Numbered from the stretch's first letter, positions 8,007 to 17,655 are shown. The stretch is 64,000 nucleotides of DNA from Sinorhizobium sp. A49 (GCF_002002725.1 NZ_MUNW01000036.1:62001-126000); one strand, 5' to 3'. Numbers and translations: made by a program. Notes: a model not told the origin generated them from the letters alone.

Positions 8007-8639
8007 ATGCCGTCCATGGAACTGCTTCTGGCTTTCGTCGTGACCACGGCAATTTTCGCCTATATCCCGGGTCCTGCGATGCTTTATGCGGCGGCGCAGA
8101 CGATGGCGCGCGGCCGCTGGTCCGGTTTGATGGCGACGCTCGGCATTCACCTCGGCGGCTATGTGCATGTCTTTGCGGCGGCCGCCGGTCTGTCGGTGCT
8201 GTTTCATGCGGTGCCGGTGCTCTACATGGTCGTCAAGTTTGCCGGTGCCGCCTATCTCGTCTGGCTCGGGATTTCGCTGTTTCGCGCCAAGGCACAAGGG
8301 GCGGGCGACTTGCCCGGCATCGGCGCGAAATCCGGCCGGCGCGCCTTCTTCGAAAGCATCACCGTCGAAGTGCTGAACCCCAAGACGGCGATCTTCTTCG
8401 TGGCCTTCTTGCCGCAGTTCATCGACGCATCCGCGGCGTTCCCGGTCTGGCTGCAGTTCGTCATTCTCGGCACGATCGTCAACCTGATGTTTTCGTCTGC
8501 AGATATCGTCTGCGTCATTCTGGCGGGGGTACTGATGGCCAGGCTCAAGCGCTCGAGCATGGCGCAGCGTGCGATGCAGCGCGTTGGTGGCGGCGTGCTC
8601 GTCGGGCTCGGCGTGCACCTGGCCTTCCAGAAAAGCTGA
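8007..8639 (+). CDS. LysE/RhtB-family translocator
   Basis: A 210-residue inner-membrane exporter with about six hydrophobic segments. The family signature IPGPAMLYAAAQTMARGRWSG is near residue 19 and continues GLMATLGIHLGG; the second half has EVLNPKTAIFFVAFLPQFID. LysE/RhtB proteins export amino acids or homoserine-type compounds. Met4 at 8016 is an alternative start. Lying behind the Lrp-type regulator and near the Cys/Met PLP enzyme, it may export an amino acid that this enzyme degrades. Confidence 0.88.
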   Translation: MPSMELLLAFVVTTAIFAYIPGPAMLYAAAQTMARGRWSGLMATLGIHLGGYVHVFAAAAGLSVLFHAVPVLYMVVKFAGAAYLVWLGISLFRAKAQGAGDLPGIGAKSGRRAFFESITVEVLNPKTAIFFVAFLPQFIDASAAFPVWLQFVILGTIVNLMFSSADIVCVILAGVLMARLKRSSMAQRAMQRVGGGVLVGLGVHLAFQKS

Positions 8640-8788
8640 TCCGCGCATGCCGCGTGTAGAGGATGGCGCCGGTGGCGGTTACACTGCCGACGCGAGGTTG
8701 TCGCCTCTGTGGCTGACGGCTATCAATCGGGCACCGCGCCAACCCACATGGCGCTCTTGACGAACGACTGACAACAAGGAGCCTGCCG

Positions 8789-10480
8789 GTGGATCACCTT
8801 GAAGAGATAGGCCTGCGCAGGGCGAGGTGGCCCGTTCCACGATTCGTGTCCGGGCTTTGGGCGTCGTTGTCGACGACGGGGCTCATCGTCGCCGTAGCGT
8901 TCTTCGCCGCGTCTCTGACGCCGAGCCTGATCCCGCGGCCCTACGTCATTCAGGCGATGATCTCAGGCCTTTCGCTGTCTGCCGGCTATGCCATCGGCGT
9001 GTTCCTGCGCTGGCTCTGGTCCTATCTCGAACTGCCGGACGTACGGCCGAAGACTGGCCTGTTCCTCAAGCTTGCGGCGGCCCTCGGCTGCGGAATTTTT
9101 GCGTTGACCTTTCTTTGGCGGGCGGCGGAATGGCAGAATACCGTGCGCAGCCTCATGGGGCTCGATCCCGTCGAGAGCGCCGAGCCGTTCAAGCTTGGCC
9201 TCATCGCCGCTGTCGTCTTCATCGTCATCGTCCTGCTTGTACGCCTGTTCCGGCTGACATTCCGCTTTCTTGCCAAGCGCTTCGAATATGTGTTGACGCG
9301 GCCGCTGGCAAAGGTCACGGCCATTGCGGCGGCCATCGCTCTCTTCTGGTCGGCGACCGACGGGGTGATCTTCCGCTACGCACTGCATGTGGCCGACAGC
9401 TCCTTCCAGAGGCTCGATGCGCTGATCGACCCTGATGTGGCGCCGCCGACCGACCCGATGAAGACGGGCAGCGGCGCGTCGCTGATGACCTGGGACGAAC
9501 TCGGCCGGCAAGGGCGCCAATTCATCGCCTCAGGGCCGAGCGCCGGGGATATCGGCGCCTTCTTCAGTGGCGAGGCGAAGGAGCCCTTGCGCGTCTATGC
9601 CGGGCTCAATTCGGCCGAGACGGCGAAGGAACGGGCCAAGCTGGCGCTCGAAGAACTGAAGCGTGTCGGCGGGTTCGAGCGGTCCAACCTGATGATCGTC
9701 GTGCCGACAGGCACCGGCTGGGTCGATCCGCCGGGCCTCGATTCGGTCGAGTATCTCTTGAAGGGCGACGTCGCGAGTGTCGCGGTGCAGTATTCTTATC
9801 TGGCCAGCTGGTTGTCGCTCCTGGTCGAGCCGGAATATGGCGGCGAAACTGCCAATGCCTTGTTCGACGCGGTCTACGGTTACTGGACGACGCTGCCCAA
9901 GGACAAACGTCCGCGCCTCTACCTCTACGGTCTCAGCCTCGGCTCGATGAACTCGCAGGGCTCGGTCGACCCGTTCGGCATCCTCAGCGATCCGTTCCAG
10001 GGCGCGCTCTGGGTCGGCACGCCGTTCCCGACGCGGACGTGGCTTTCGGTGACAGCCGGCCGAAATCCGGGCTCTCCAGAGTGGCTGCCGCGCTATCGCG
10101 ACGGTTCGGTGATCCGCTTCACCGGCCAGCAGAATGCGCTGGATATCCCTGGCGCGGTATGGGGCAATGTCCGCATCGTCTACCTGCAATATGCCAGCGA
10201 CCCGATCACCTTCTTCGATGCGCATTCCTTCTATCGCGAGCCGGACTGGATGAAGGCGCCGCGTGGTCATGACGTCTCGCCGGACCTCAGATGGTTCCCT
10301 GTGGTAACGATGTTCCAGCTTCTGGCCGACGCGGCGACGGGCACGACGACGCCAATAGGCTTCGGCCATGTCTATGCGCCGGAACATTATATCGATGCGT
10401 GGATGGAGGTCGTCGATCCGCCTGGGGTGACAACGGATGACGCGACCCGGCTGAAGGCGCTGCTCAAGGGGCGCTATTGA
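8789..10480 (+). CDS. Membrane alpha/beta-hydrolase family protein (Abhydrolase_9 type)
   Basis: A 563-residue protein starting at a GTG (8789) preceded by AAGGAG at 8776-8781. The N-terminal half holds about four to five membrane segments (roughly residues 25-55, 60-80, 92-112, 135-155 and 180-200), the second half a soluble alpha/beta-hydrolase domain. The nucleophile elbow reads LYGLSLGSMN (about residues 376-385, Ser in G-L-S-L-G). This two-part design matches the Abhydrolase_9/Abhydrolase_9_N family, whose physiological substrate is not established. The catalytic side probably faces one membrane surface. No clear functional partner is adjacent. Confidence 0.85.
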   Translation: MDHLEEIGLRRARWPVPRFVSGLWASLSTTGLIVAVAFFAASLTPSLIPRPYVIQAMISGLSLSAGYAIGVFLRWLWSYLELPDVRPKTGLFLKLAAALGCGIFALTFLWRAAEWQNTVRSLMGLDPVESAEPFKLGLIAAVVFIVIVLLVRLFRLTFRFLAKRFEYVLTRPLAKVTAIAAAIALFWSATDGVIFRYALHVADSSFQRLDALIDPDVAPPTDPMKTGSGASLMTWDELGRQGRQFIASGPSAGDIGAFFSGEAKEPLRVYAGLNSAETAKERAKLALEELKRVGGFERSNLMIVVPTGTGWVDPPGLDSVEYLLKGDVASVAVQYSYLASWLSLLVEPEYGGETANALFDAVYGYWTTLPKDKRPRLYLYGLSLGSMNSQGSVDPFGILSDPFQGALWVGTPFPTRTWLSVTAGRNPGSPEWLPRYRDGSVIRFTGQQNALDIPGAVWGNVRIVYLQYASDPITFFDAHSFYREPDWMKAPRGHDVSPDLRWFPVVTMFQLLADAATGTTTPIGFGHVYAPEHYIDAWMEVVDPPGVTTDDATRLKALLKGRY

Positions 10481-10493
10481 AAGCCGGCGCATG

Positions 10494-11350
10494 TCAGTCG
10501 CCGCGCAGATGGGCGGCGATCTGATGGGCAAGCGCCTGGATCAGCGGCGCCTCGGCCTTCTCCGTCGGGCAGAGGAGGTAATAGCCCGCGGACGCCGGTA
10601 TCGCCGTTGCGAACGGCTGGATCAGCCGTCCTTCCTGCAGATAGGAGCGGGTGAGAACATCCGAGACCAGTGCCATGCCTTGTCCCTGCAGGGCTGATGC
10701 GACGGCGACGGCGACCGAAGGCACCCGGACGCTGCGGCTGCCTTCAAGCGATATGCGCGCGGCGGCCGCCCAGCGCGTCCATTCCCGGCCGTCGTCCTCG
10801 TGTAGCAAGGTGACGTCGCGCAGCTTCCGGTCGCGGTGCGACCCTTCCAGGCGCGGGAAAAGAAGCGGCGAGCAAATGGTCCTGAGCTTCACGTCGCTGA
10901 CCACCTGCCACCACAGCCCGTTGAACGGCGGATTGTCGTAGACCACAGCCAGGTCGACATCGTCCCATTGCACGTCGCTTGCGCGGATACAGCTGCGCAT
11001 GGCGAGATCACTGACCCCGCGTGCGTCGGCGAATTGCACCAGCAGGCTCGCCATCCAGGCGATGGCGAGCGCCGGGGGCAAAGCGACCGTCAGCTTCGTC
11101 TGGTGGTTTTCGAGCTGCCGCTCGGCATTGTTTTCAACGGCAACCGCAAGATTTCCGATGGCGTGGGAGACGGTCTGGGCGAAATCGCGCCCGGCGGCGG
11201 TCAGTCAAATATTGCGTCAGAAAGCCGGCGCAGCTGCAGCGATACGGCGCCGGGGCTGAGACCCAGCTCATCGGCTGCCTGGCGCACCGATCCAATCCGG
11301 GCAACGGCTTCGAAGACCCTGAGATAGGGCAGGAAATGCAACGCCTTCAT
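10494..11350 (-). pseudogene. LysR-family regulator, broken by internal deletion/frameshift
   Basis: The ATG at 11350 opens a normal LysR HTH: MKALHFLPYLRVFEAVARIG, then RQAADELGLSPGAVSLQLRRL. After residue 49 the frame hits TGA (11203-11201). The natural continuation, LTAAGRDFAQTV, resumes at 11204 in another frame and runs as a standard effector domain to the stop at 10494. Compared with related GcvA-like proteins, about a dozen codons (the LFxRxxRxL region) are missing at the junction. It was probably the regulator of the divergent amidase at 11500. A sequencing error alone would not explain the missing residues. Confidence 0.75.
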
Positions 11351-11499
11351 TCGAGCTCCAAACCCCGATTGGCAGTCGATCGATGCGTTTCCGCCATCAA
11401 CAACTGTTTAGCCAAACTAGACAATATCAAGCATAAAAAATCGCTATTCCCAATCGATTTTTGCTTCTATGAATCGGGTCGGAGAGAGGGAGATAAGCC

Positions 11500-12165
11500 A
11501 TGATCGCAGCGCAACCATTTGATTTTCCTTATGACGGCAAGCTGGTTCCGTCGCAGACCGCGCTGATGGTGATCGACCTTCAGATCGACTTCTGTTCGCC
11601 CAACGGCTACTTCGCTTCGATGGGTTACGATCCGGCGCCGCTCGCGGCGATCGTGCCGGCCGTCAATCGGGTGATATCAGCCGCGCGGCAGGCCGGGTGC
11701 CTGATCATCCATACACGGCAGGGCTACCGCGCCGACCTCGCCGACATGACCCCTTACGAAAAATGGCGCCGCAAGCGTTCTGGCCTCGAGAACACGCAGG
11801 TACTGCTGCGCTCGAGCCCCGGCTTCCAGCTGCTGCCGGAACTCGATGTGGTGGAGAGCGACGTCATCGTCGACAAGACCTGCAACAGCTCGTTCACCTA
11901 TACGGATCTCGAGCATGTGCTGAGGGCGCGGGGCATCACCCATATGCTCTTTACCGGCTGCACCACCGATGTCTGCGTGCATACAACGCTGCGCGAGGCC
12001 TGCGACCGCAATTTCCAGTGCCTGACGATTTCGGATTGCTGCGCCAGTGGCGAGCAATGGGCGCATGAGGCGGCGATCAACATGATCTCGATCGAGAACG
12101 GCATCTTCGGCACGGTCTCGACCAGCGAAGCCGTCATCGCCGGCCTGGCCAAAGCCAGCCGCTAG
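11500..12165 (+). CDS. Isochorismatase-fold cysteine hydrolase, biuret-hydrolase-like
   Basis: A 221-residue cysteine hydrolase. The catalytic triad is visible: Asp26 (MVIDLQIDF), Lys126 (VDKTCNSSF) and Cys159 (GCTTDVCVHTTLREACDR). The segments GYDPAPLAAI, IIHTRQGYRADLADM and the C-terminal GIFGTVSTSEAV resemble biuret hydrolases of Rhizobium and the RutB/ureidoacrylate branch more than true isochorismatases. The substrate is thus likely a small amide or carbamoyl compound; biuret itself is inference. It heads a four-gene run (amidase, GYD protein, ABC binding protein, permease) that suggests uptake and hydrolysis of a nitrogenous compound. SD: GGGAG before 11500. Confidence 0.85.
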   Translation: MIAAQPFDFPYDGKLVPSQTALMVIDLQIDFCSPNGYFASMGYDPAPLAAIVPAVNRVISAARQAGCLIIHTRQGYRADLADMTPYEKWRRKRSGLENTQVLLRSSPGFQLLPELDVVESDVIVDKTCNSSFTYTDLEHVLRARGITHMLFTGCTTDVCVHTTLREACDRNFQCLTISDCCASGEQWAHEAAINMISIENGIFGTVSTSEAVIAGLAKASR

Positions 12166-12227
12166 CACCGACAGTACACCTCCATTTTCAAAGCGTTCTG
12201 CCAACCGTTCCAACGGAATGATGCCCC

Positions 12228-12527
12228 ATGCAAAGATATATCTCGCTGATGAAACTGACGGCCAAGGGACTAGCCGAACTTGCCGACAGCGGCGCACGGC
12301 GCAAGGTGAGCGAAGACCGCGTCTCTGCGCTCGGCGGCCGTTCTGTCGCCTTCTACGCCACGCTCGGAACATACGATTTCGTCCAGGTTTTCGAGATGCC
12401 CGACAATGCGTCGATGATGCAATACGTGCTGACGGCGCGGCGCGACGGGTTCGTCGACCCGCTTATCCTTCCCGCCTTCGACAGCCAGACCTATGGCGAC
12501 ATCGTCGGGCGCGTTTCACCAACCTAA
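12228..12527 (+). CDS. GYD-domain protein
   Basis: A 99-residue GYD-family protein: the N-terminal MQRYISLMKLTAKGLAEL, the central YATLGTYDFVQVFEMPD (the GYD motif appears here as G-T-Y-D) and an alpha-beta ferredoxin-like length. The family forms dimeric alpha/beta barrels; no reaction is assigned. It sits 62 bp after the biuret-hydrolase-like gene and 15 bp before the ABC binding-protein gene, so co-transcription is likely. Confidence 0.82.
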   Translation: MQRYISLMKLTAKGLAELADSGARRKVSEDRVSALGGRSVAFYATLGTYDFVQVFEMPDNASMMQYVLTARRDGFVDPLILPAFDSQTYGDIVGRVSPT

Positions 12528-12542
12528 TCGAGGGGAATAGAG

Positions 12543-13358
12543 ATGATCAGACTGGCATCGCATGCAACCCTTCTCGGGACCATTCTGCTGTCGGCGGGGC
12601 TTGCCCATGCGGAAGTACCGGCCTTTGCCGCCGATGGCGACATCGGCGTGTGCACGACCGCTGCCTTTCCGCCGCTGACCTTCAAGGAAAGCCCGGCGGA
12701 TACCAAGCCGACCGGCATCGATATCGAGATCGTCGAGGCGCTTGCCGGTCTCTGGAACGCCAAGGTCGGCTATACCGTCACGGAGTTTGCCGGCCTGTTG
12801 CCGACGCTCGGCGCCGGGCGCTGCGACATGATCGTCAGCGGCATCTACATCAACGACAAGCGTCGCGAGACCTATGACGGCGTCTCCTACATGAAGTCGG
12901 CAACCGCGATGGTGACCAAGGCCGGCAGTGATGCCATCAAGGTGCCGGAGGACCTGAGCGGCAAGGTGATCGCGCTCGAGGCCGGCGCCTACTACAAGCA
13001 GGAGCGGATCGAGCCCCTGAACAAGGCGCTCGCGGCCAAGGGCCATGCGCCGGTCGAGGTGCAGGAATATCCGACCCAGCAGGCGGCCTACCAGCAGGTG
13101 CTCGTCGGGCGCGTCGATGCGACGATGACCGAGGAGGCCGAGGGCGCCTATCGCGCCTCGCGCTCGGACGGGACCTTGCAGCTTCCCTACATCTGGGCCT
13201 CGGATTTCACCTACGGCATCTACTCCCGGCGCGGGGACAGCGATGCGGCTCAGATCAAGGCGGGCCTGAAGACCTTGAAGGAGCAGGGCTTCTTTACCGG
13301 TATCGCCAAGAAATACGGCCTTGATCCAGCGCTGTTCGACGTCGATTACGACCGTTGA
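12543..13358 (+). CDS. ABC transporter substrate-binding protein (polar amino acid family 3)
   Basis: A 271-residue periplasmic binding protein with a signal peptide of about 23 residues (cleavage near AHA-EV). The family-3 pattern is clear: VCTTAAFPPLTFKESPAD, TGIDIEIVEALAGLWN, GRCDMIVSGIYINDKRRE and the ligand-loop region around DLSGKVIALEAGAYYK. It is followed by one HisM-type permease but no ATPase. Given the amidase upstream, the ligand may be a small amide or amino compound rather than a standard amino acid. SD: GAGGGG before 12543. Confidence 0.88.
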   Translation: MIRLASHATLLGTILLSAGLAHAEVPAFAADGDIGVCTTAAFPPLTFKESPADTKPTGIDIEIVEALAGLWNAKVGYTVTEFAGLLPTLGAGRCDMIVSGIYINDKRRETYDGVSYMKSATAMVTKAGSDAIKVPEDLSGKVIALEAGAYYKQERIEPLNKALAAKGHAPVEVQEYPTQQAAYQQVLVGRVDATMTEEAEGAYRASRSDGTLQLPYIWASDFTYGIYSRRGDSDAAQIKAGLKTLKEQGFFTGIAKKYGLDPALFDVDYDR

Positions 13359-13441
13359 TGCTTTGAGAGCGGGATGGGGAAAGTGTGTGCGGTCTTCCGC
13401 CCGCATCCCGCTCCAACTTAATCCAAGGAAGCGGGCAGGGC

Positions 13442-14113
13442 ATGAACTTCGACACCAAACTGTTTTTCGATGCCCTGACCATGCCGGTCATGCTGCAGGG
13501 TGCGGCCATCGCCATCCTGCTCTCCATCCTGGTTCAGGCCGCCTCGTTCCTGCTCTGCCTGCCGCTCGCCGTCGCCTTGAACTCGATGGCGGCGGTGCGC
13601 CGCACGGCGGCCCAGATCTATGTCTGGCTGTTTCGCTCGGCCCCGCTCATCCTCGTGCTGCTGATCGTCTGGAACGGTGCACCGCAGCTCTTTCCCGGCC
13701 TGACGCGGGCGCCCTGGTACACGCCCTTTGCCGCCGCCTTCATCGCCTTCACGCTGGTCACCACCGCCTACATGGCCGAGGCGATGCGCGGCGCGCTGGC
13801 AGCGATCGGCCAGGGGCAGACGGATGCGGCCCGCGCGCTCGGGCTCAACCGGCTGCAGACCTTCTTCCTTGTCGTCCTGCCGCAGGCTTTGCGCATCGTC
13901 ATGCCGGTGCTCGTCAACGAGTTCATCAACCTGATCAAGCTGACGTCACTTGCCTATGTGATCTCGATGCGAGAGATCATGGCCGTCGTCAACGACGCGA
14001 TCGCCTCCAGCTTCCGCTTCATCGAATGGTATTCGGCGGCACTCGTCTATTATCTGGCGATCGTTTCCATTCTGATGTTCCTGCAGCGGCTGATCCAGCG
14101 CCGCATGGCCTAA
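13442..14113 (+). CDS. ABC transporter permease (HisM/GlnP type)
   Basis: A 223-residue membrane permease with about five transmembrane segments. The EAA loop reads EAMRGALAAIGQGQTDAARALGLNRLQTFFLVVLPQALRIVMP (about residues 114-156). The start at 13442 follows an AGG-rich leader. Polar-amino-acid permeases usually work as pairs or homodimers with a separate ATPase; here the adjacent binding protein is present but no ATP-binding gene occurs before the convergent LysR gene. The ATPase may be supplied from elsewhere in the genome. Confidence 0.87.
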   Translation: MNFDTKLFFDALTMPVMLQGAAIAILLSILVQAASFLLCLPLAVALNSMAAVRRTAAQIYVWLFRSAPLILVLLIVWNGAPQLFPGLTRAPWYTPFAAAFIAFTLVTTAYMAEAMRGALAAIGQGQTDAARALGLNRLQTFFLVVLPQALRIVMPVLVNEFINLIKLTSLAYVISMREIMAVVNDAIASSFRFIEWYSAALVYYLAIVSILMFLQRLIQRRMA

Positions 14114-14212
14114 ACCAAGTCGCCTGCAAGCGACATGCTCTGGGGCCCAGTTCCCTTGCATGTCGTCATCTCGAACCCGCTGCACACTTTCGGGCGACGC
14201 GCACTGGCCCTT

Positions 14213-15127
14213 TCAGCCCGCGGCCTCGCTTTCTGCGGAAAGCAGCGTCTGCATCGCACCGATGATCTTGCGGTGCTGGTGGGCGTGGCGCGTGCGAAGG
14301 CTGGTGGCGGCATAGACCGACTGCGGGATCACCGGCGCATCGGTAACGATGCAGGCCCGGCCGGATTGCACGAGCCGATCGGCCGTTGCGACTGTCACAT
14401 AGGCTGCACCACCGAGCGAATTCAGCAGCATGGTGATCGCCATGTTCTGGCCGGTTGCGACCGGCGCCGCCGAGAGATGCGGCAAAGCCAGCCGGTGCGC
14501 GCGATCGAAGGCCGGTGAGTAGATCGCCTGGATATAGGTCTCGATCCTGACATCCGATAGCGAAGCGGCGTCTGTGCTCACCATCACGTAATGCAGATCG
14601 CCGATCCTTTCATAGTGAAGGTCGGGCAGATAATGCGGGGTATAGAGCAAAGCGAGGTCGAGGTCGCCGGCGCCGAGATCCCGGTTCATCTGATTGGAGT
14701 AGTCTGCTTCCATGTAGATCTCGGTGGTCGGCAGCTCCTTCCGGATGGCCGAAAGCCATTCGCCGGCAAAGGCTTCGGCGAGATCATGCTGGATGCCGAG
14801 CCGCATCGAGCGTTCCAGCGCGCCGGCGCTGGTGACCGCACGTGTCGCCTCATGCCATTGGTTTTGCAGCGCTTTTGCGTAGTCCAGAAACCTGAGGCCG
14901 GCAGCCGTCGGTACCGTGCCGCCCTTGTTGCGGGTAAAGAGCTTGCGGTTGAACTGCGCCTCCAGCGCCTTGACGCGGTGGGAAACGGTGGACTGGGTGA
15001 TGTTTAGCCGCTCGGCCGTGCGGTTGAAGGAGCGAGTCTCCATCAGGTCCAGGAACGTCTCGATCAGATCCACTTGCATCGGCATTGCGTCCGGTTTCGA
15101 AGGTTCGTCCAATCTAATCGAATTCAT
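14213..15127 (-). CDS. LysR-family transcriptional regulator
   Basis: A 304-residue LysR protein. The HTH lies at about residues 18-76: QVDLIETFLDLMETRSFNRTAERLNITQSTVSHRVKALEAQFNRKLF. Met17 (MQVDL) is a possible later start. The effector domain follows to the C-terminus. It diverges from the FAD/GcvT dehydrogenase operon at 15208 with an 80-bp spacer, so it is the probable regulator of that betaine-type demethylation cluster; the inducer would then be a methylated amine or a breakdown product. Confidence 0.88.
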   Translation of the reverse strand: MNSIRLDEPSKPDAMPMQVDLIETFLDLMETRSFNRTAERLNITQSTVSHRVKALEAQFNRKLFTRNKGGTVPTAAGLRFLDYAKALQNQWHEATRAVTSAGALERSMRLGIQHDLAEAFAGEWLSAIRKELPTTEIYMEADYSNQMNRDLGAGDLDLALLYTPHYLPDLHYERIGDLHYVMVSTDAASLSDVRIETYIQAIYSPAFDRAHRLALPHLSAAPVATGQNMAITMLLNSLGGAAYVTVATADRLVQSGRACIVTDAPVIPQSVYAATSLRTRHAHQHRKIIGAMQTLLSAESEAAG

Positions 15128-15207
15128 CGATCAATAAAGCCTGTTTCCATCGCTTGATGGCGCCCCGTTTCACCGGCAAGAATTCCGGCAAAACGAGGGA
15201 ACAGTGC

Positions 15208-17655
15208 ATGTCGAATTTGCCGTCTCACGCGCGCGTCGTGATCATCGGTGGGGGAGCGATCGGCGCTTCCTCGCTCTACCATCTTGCCAAGGCGGGCTGG
15301 ACCGATTGCGTGCTTCTGGAAAAGAACGAGCTGACGGCGGGATCGACCTGGCATGCGGCCGGCAATGTGCCGACGTTTTCGTCGTCCTGGTCGATCATGA
15401 ACATGCAGCGCTATTCCGCCTCGCTCTATCGCGACCTCGGAGCGCACGTCGATTATCCCATGAACTATCACGTCACCGGCTCGATCAGGCTCGGCCACTC
15501 GAAGGAGCGGCTGCAGGAGTTCAAGCGCGTCGTCGGCATGGGCCGCTACCAGGGCATGGATCTCGATATTCTCTCGCCCGAGGAGATGCGCAGCCGCTAT
15601 CCGTTCCTCGAAACCCATAACCTGACCGGTGCGCTCTACGACCCCTATGACGGCGACATCGACCCGGCGCAGTTGACGCAGGCGCTCGCCAAGGGCGCGC
15701 GCGACATGGGCGCGAAGATCATCCGCTTCTGTCCCGTCACGGCGGCCCGCCGCGAAAACGACGAGTGGGTGATCACCACGCCGCAGGGCGAGATCCGCTG
15801 CGAATATGTCGTCAACGCCGCCGGCTACTATGCCCGCGAGGTCGGCAAGATGTTCGGCCGCGACGTGCCGATGATGGTGATGAGCCATCAATACATCCTG
15901 TTCGACGAGATCCCGGAGCTGGCCGCCTGGTCGAAGGAAGCAGGCCACAAGCTGCCGTTGCTGCGCGATGTCGACAGCTCCTACTATCTCCGCCAGGAGA
16001 AGAACGGCATGAACCTCGGGCCTTACGAGCGCAACTGCCGCGCCCATTGGGTAACGCCTGATGACCCGATGCCCGAGGACTTTTCGTTCCAGCTGTTCCC
16101 CGACGATCTCGACCGGCTGGAATGGTATCTGAACGACGCCGTCGAGCGTGTGCCGATCCTCGGAACGGCCGGGCTGTCGCGGATCATCAATGGCCCGATC
16201 CCCTATGCGCCTGACGGCAACCCGCTGATCGGGCCGATGCCGGGCGTGCCGAACGCGTTTGAGGCCTGCGTCTTCACCTTCGGCATCTGCCAGGCGGGCG
16301 GCGCCGGCAAGGTGCTGGCCGAATGGATCACCGAGGGCCAGACGGAGTGGGACATGTGGTCCTGCGATCCCAGGCGCTACACCGACTATACCGACCAGGA
16401 CTACTGCATCGCCAAGGGCATGGAAATCTACGGCCACGAATACGCGATGCATTTTCCGAAGCATTACTGGGCGGCCGGCCGCGGCAAGAAGCTGTCGCCT
16501 ATCCACGACCGGATCGCGGCGCTCGGCGCGCAGTTCAAGCCCTATAACGGCTGGGAACGGGCGATGTGGTACGCCCAAGCCGGTGATGATACGTCGGAAG
16601 AGGCGACCCAGACCTGGGGGCGGGCAGGGCCCTGGGCCAAACGCATCGAGGAGGAATGTCTCGCCGTGCGCGATGCGGCCGGCATTCTCGACCTGCCGGG
16701 CTTCTCGCGCTTCCGGGTCAAGGGCAAGGGCGCAACCGAGTGCCTTTCCGGCCTGATTACCGGCCGCGTGCCAAAGCCCGGTCGCATCGGCCTTGCCTAT
16801 TTCTCCGACGACAAGGGCCGCATCGTCACCGAAATGTCGGTCATGATGCTGGACGAGGATTTCTTCTTCCTGATCACGGCGGCAACGGCGCAGTGGCACG
16901 ATCTCGAATGGCTGCGCAAACACCTGCCCGCCGACGCCGCCTTCACGCTTGACGATGTCACTACGCAATTTAGCTGCCAGATCCTCACCGGGCCGAAATC
17001 CCGCGATATCCTCGCAGACATCAGCGATGCGGATCTCGCCAAGGGCTGGTTGACCCATCAGACCGCGCAGATAGCCGGGCGCTATTGCCAGCTGGTGCGC
17101 GTCTCCTTTGCCGGCGAACTCGGCTGGGAGATCCACACCAAGGTGGACGATACCGCCGTCATCTTCGATGCCGTCTGGACCGCAGGTCAGAAGCACGGCC
17201 TGAAACCCTTCGGCATGGAGGCGCTCGACAGCCTGCGCATCGAGAAGGGCTACCGCGCCTGGAAGGGCGATCTTTCGACCGACTACACTATCCTGCAGGG
17301 CGGGCTCGAGCGTTTCGTCGACTGGGCAAAGCCCGGCTTCAAGGGCAAGGCGGCGCTGGAACGGGAGAAGCAGCAGGGTGTCAGCAAACGCTTCGTCACC
17401 CTGACGGTCGCCGCCGACGGCTGCGACGCGCCCTACATGTCGACGCTCTGGTCGGATGGCCAGGTGGTCGGCGAAACCACCTCGGGCAATTGGGGCTACC
17501 GCGTCGGCAAGTCGATCGCGCTCGGGATGCTGCGCGCCGATCTCGCCGTGCCCGGCAACGAGATCGAGGTCGAGATCTTCGGCGATCGCTTCAAGGCGAC
17601 GGTGGAGGCCGACCAACCGCTCTGGGATCCCTCCAATGAAAGACTGCGCGCATGA
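15208..17655 (+). CDS. FAD-dependent dehydrogenase with GcvT domain (dimethylglycine/sarcosine dehydrogenase family), paralogue 1
   Basis: An 815-residue flavoenzyme. Residues 8-25 form the FAD Rossmann motif (VVIIGGGAIGASS); His49 in STWHAAG corresponds to the histidine that carries covalent FAD in dimethylglycine dehydrogenase. A DAO domain fills roughly the first 370 residues, followed by the FAO_M linker, then GcvT and GcvT_C domains (about 430-815) that bind tetrahydrofolate and capture formaldehyde. Related enzymes demethylate dimethylglycine or sarcosine to give 5,10-methylene-THF. The ATG at 15208 has GAGGGA upstream. It overlaps the next gene by ATGA. Which methylated amine it uses is not decided by the sequence. 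Confidence 0.87.
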   Translation: MSNLPSHARVVIIGGGAIGASSLYHLAKAGWTDCVLLEKNELTAGSTWHAAGNVPTFSSSWSIMNMQRYSASLYRDLGAHVDYPMNYHVTGSIRLGHSKERLQEFKRVVGMGRYQGMDLDILSPEEMRSRYPFLETHNLTGALYDPYDGDIDPAQLTQALAKGARDMGAKIIRFCPVTAARRENDEWVITTPQGEIRCEYVVNAAGYYAREVGKMFGRDVPMMVMSHQYILFDEIPELAAWSKEAGHKLPLLRDVDSSYYLRQEKNGMNLGPYERNCRAHWVTPDDPMPEDFSFQLFPDDLDRLEWYLNDAVERVPILGTAGLSRIINGPIPYAPDGNPLIGPMPGVPNAFEACVFTFGICQAGGAGKVLAEWITEGQTEWDMWSCDPRRYTDYTDQDYCIAKGMEIYGHEYAMHFPKHYWAAGRGKKLSPIHDRIAALGAQFKPYNGWERAMWYAQAGDDTSEEATQTWGRAGPWAKRIEEECLAVRDAAGILDLPGFSRFRVKGKGATECLSGLITGRVPKPGRIGLAYFSDDKGRIVTEMSVMMLDEDFFFLITAATAQWHDLEWLRKHLPADAAFTLDDVTTQFSCQILTGPKSRDILADISDADLAKGWLTHQTAQIAGRYCQLVRVSFAGELGWEIHTKVDDTAVIFDAVWTAGQKHGLKPFGMEALDSLRIEKGYRAWKGDLSTDYTILQGGLERFVDWAKPGFKGKAALEREKQQGVSKRFVTLTVAADGCDAPYMSTLWSDGQVVGETTSGNWGYRVGKSIALGMLRADLAVPGNEIEVEIFGDRFKATVEADQPLWDPSNERLRA

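Noticed and set aside
12543-14113. Complete ABC importer
   Set aside because: I looked for Walker A/B motifs on both strands up to the next gene and found none, so the ATPase is absent from this locus.
15124-17616. An 830-codon open frame on the minus strand, antisense to the first FAD dehydrogenase
   Set aside because: It mirrors codon bias of the GC-rich real gene, has low-complexity charged composition, no recognisable domain and no ribosome site. Similar long antisense frames at 20259-21584, 44801-46120 and 58921-60111 were rejected for the same reason.
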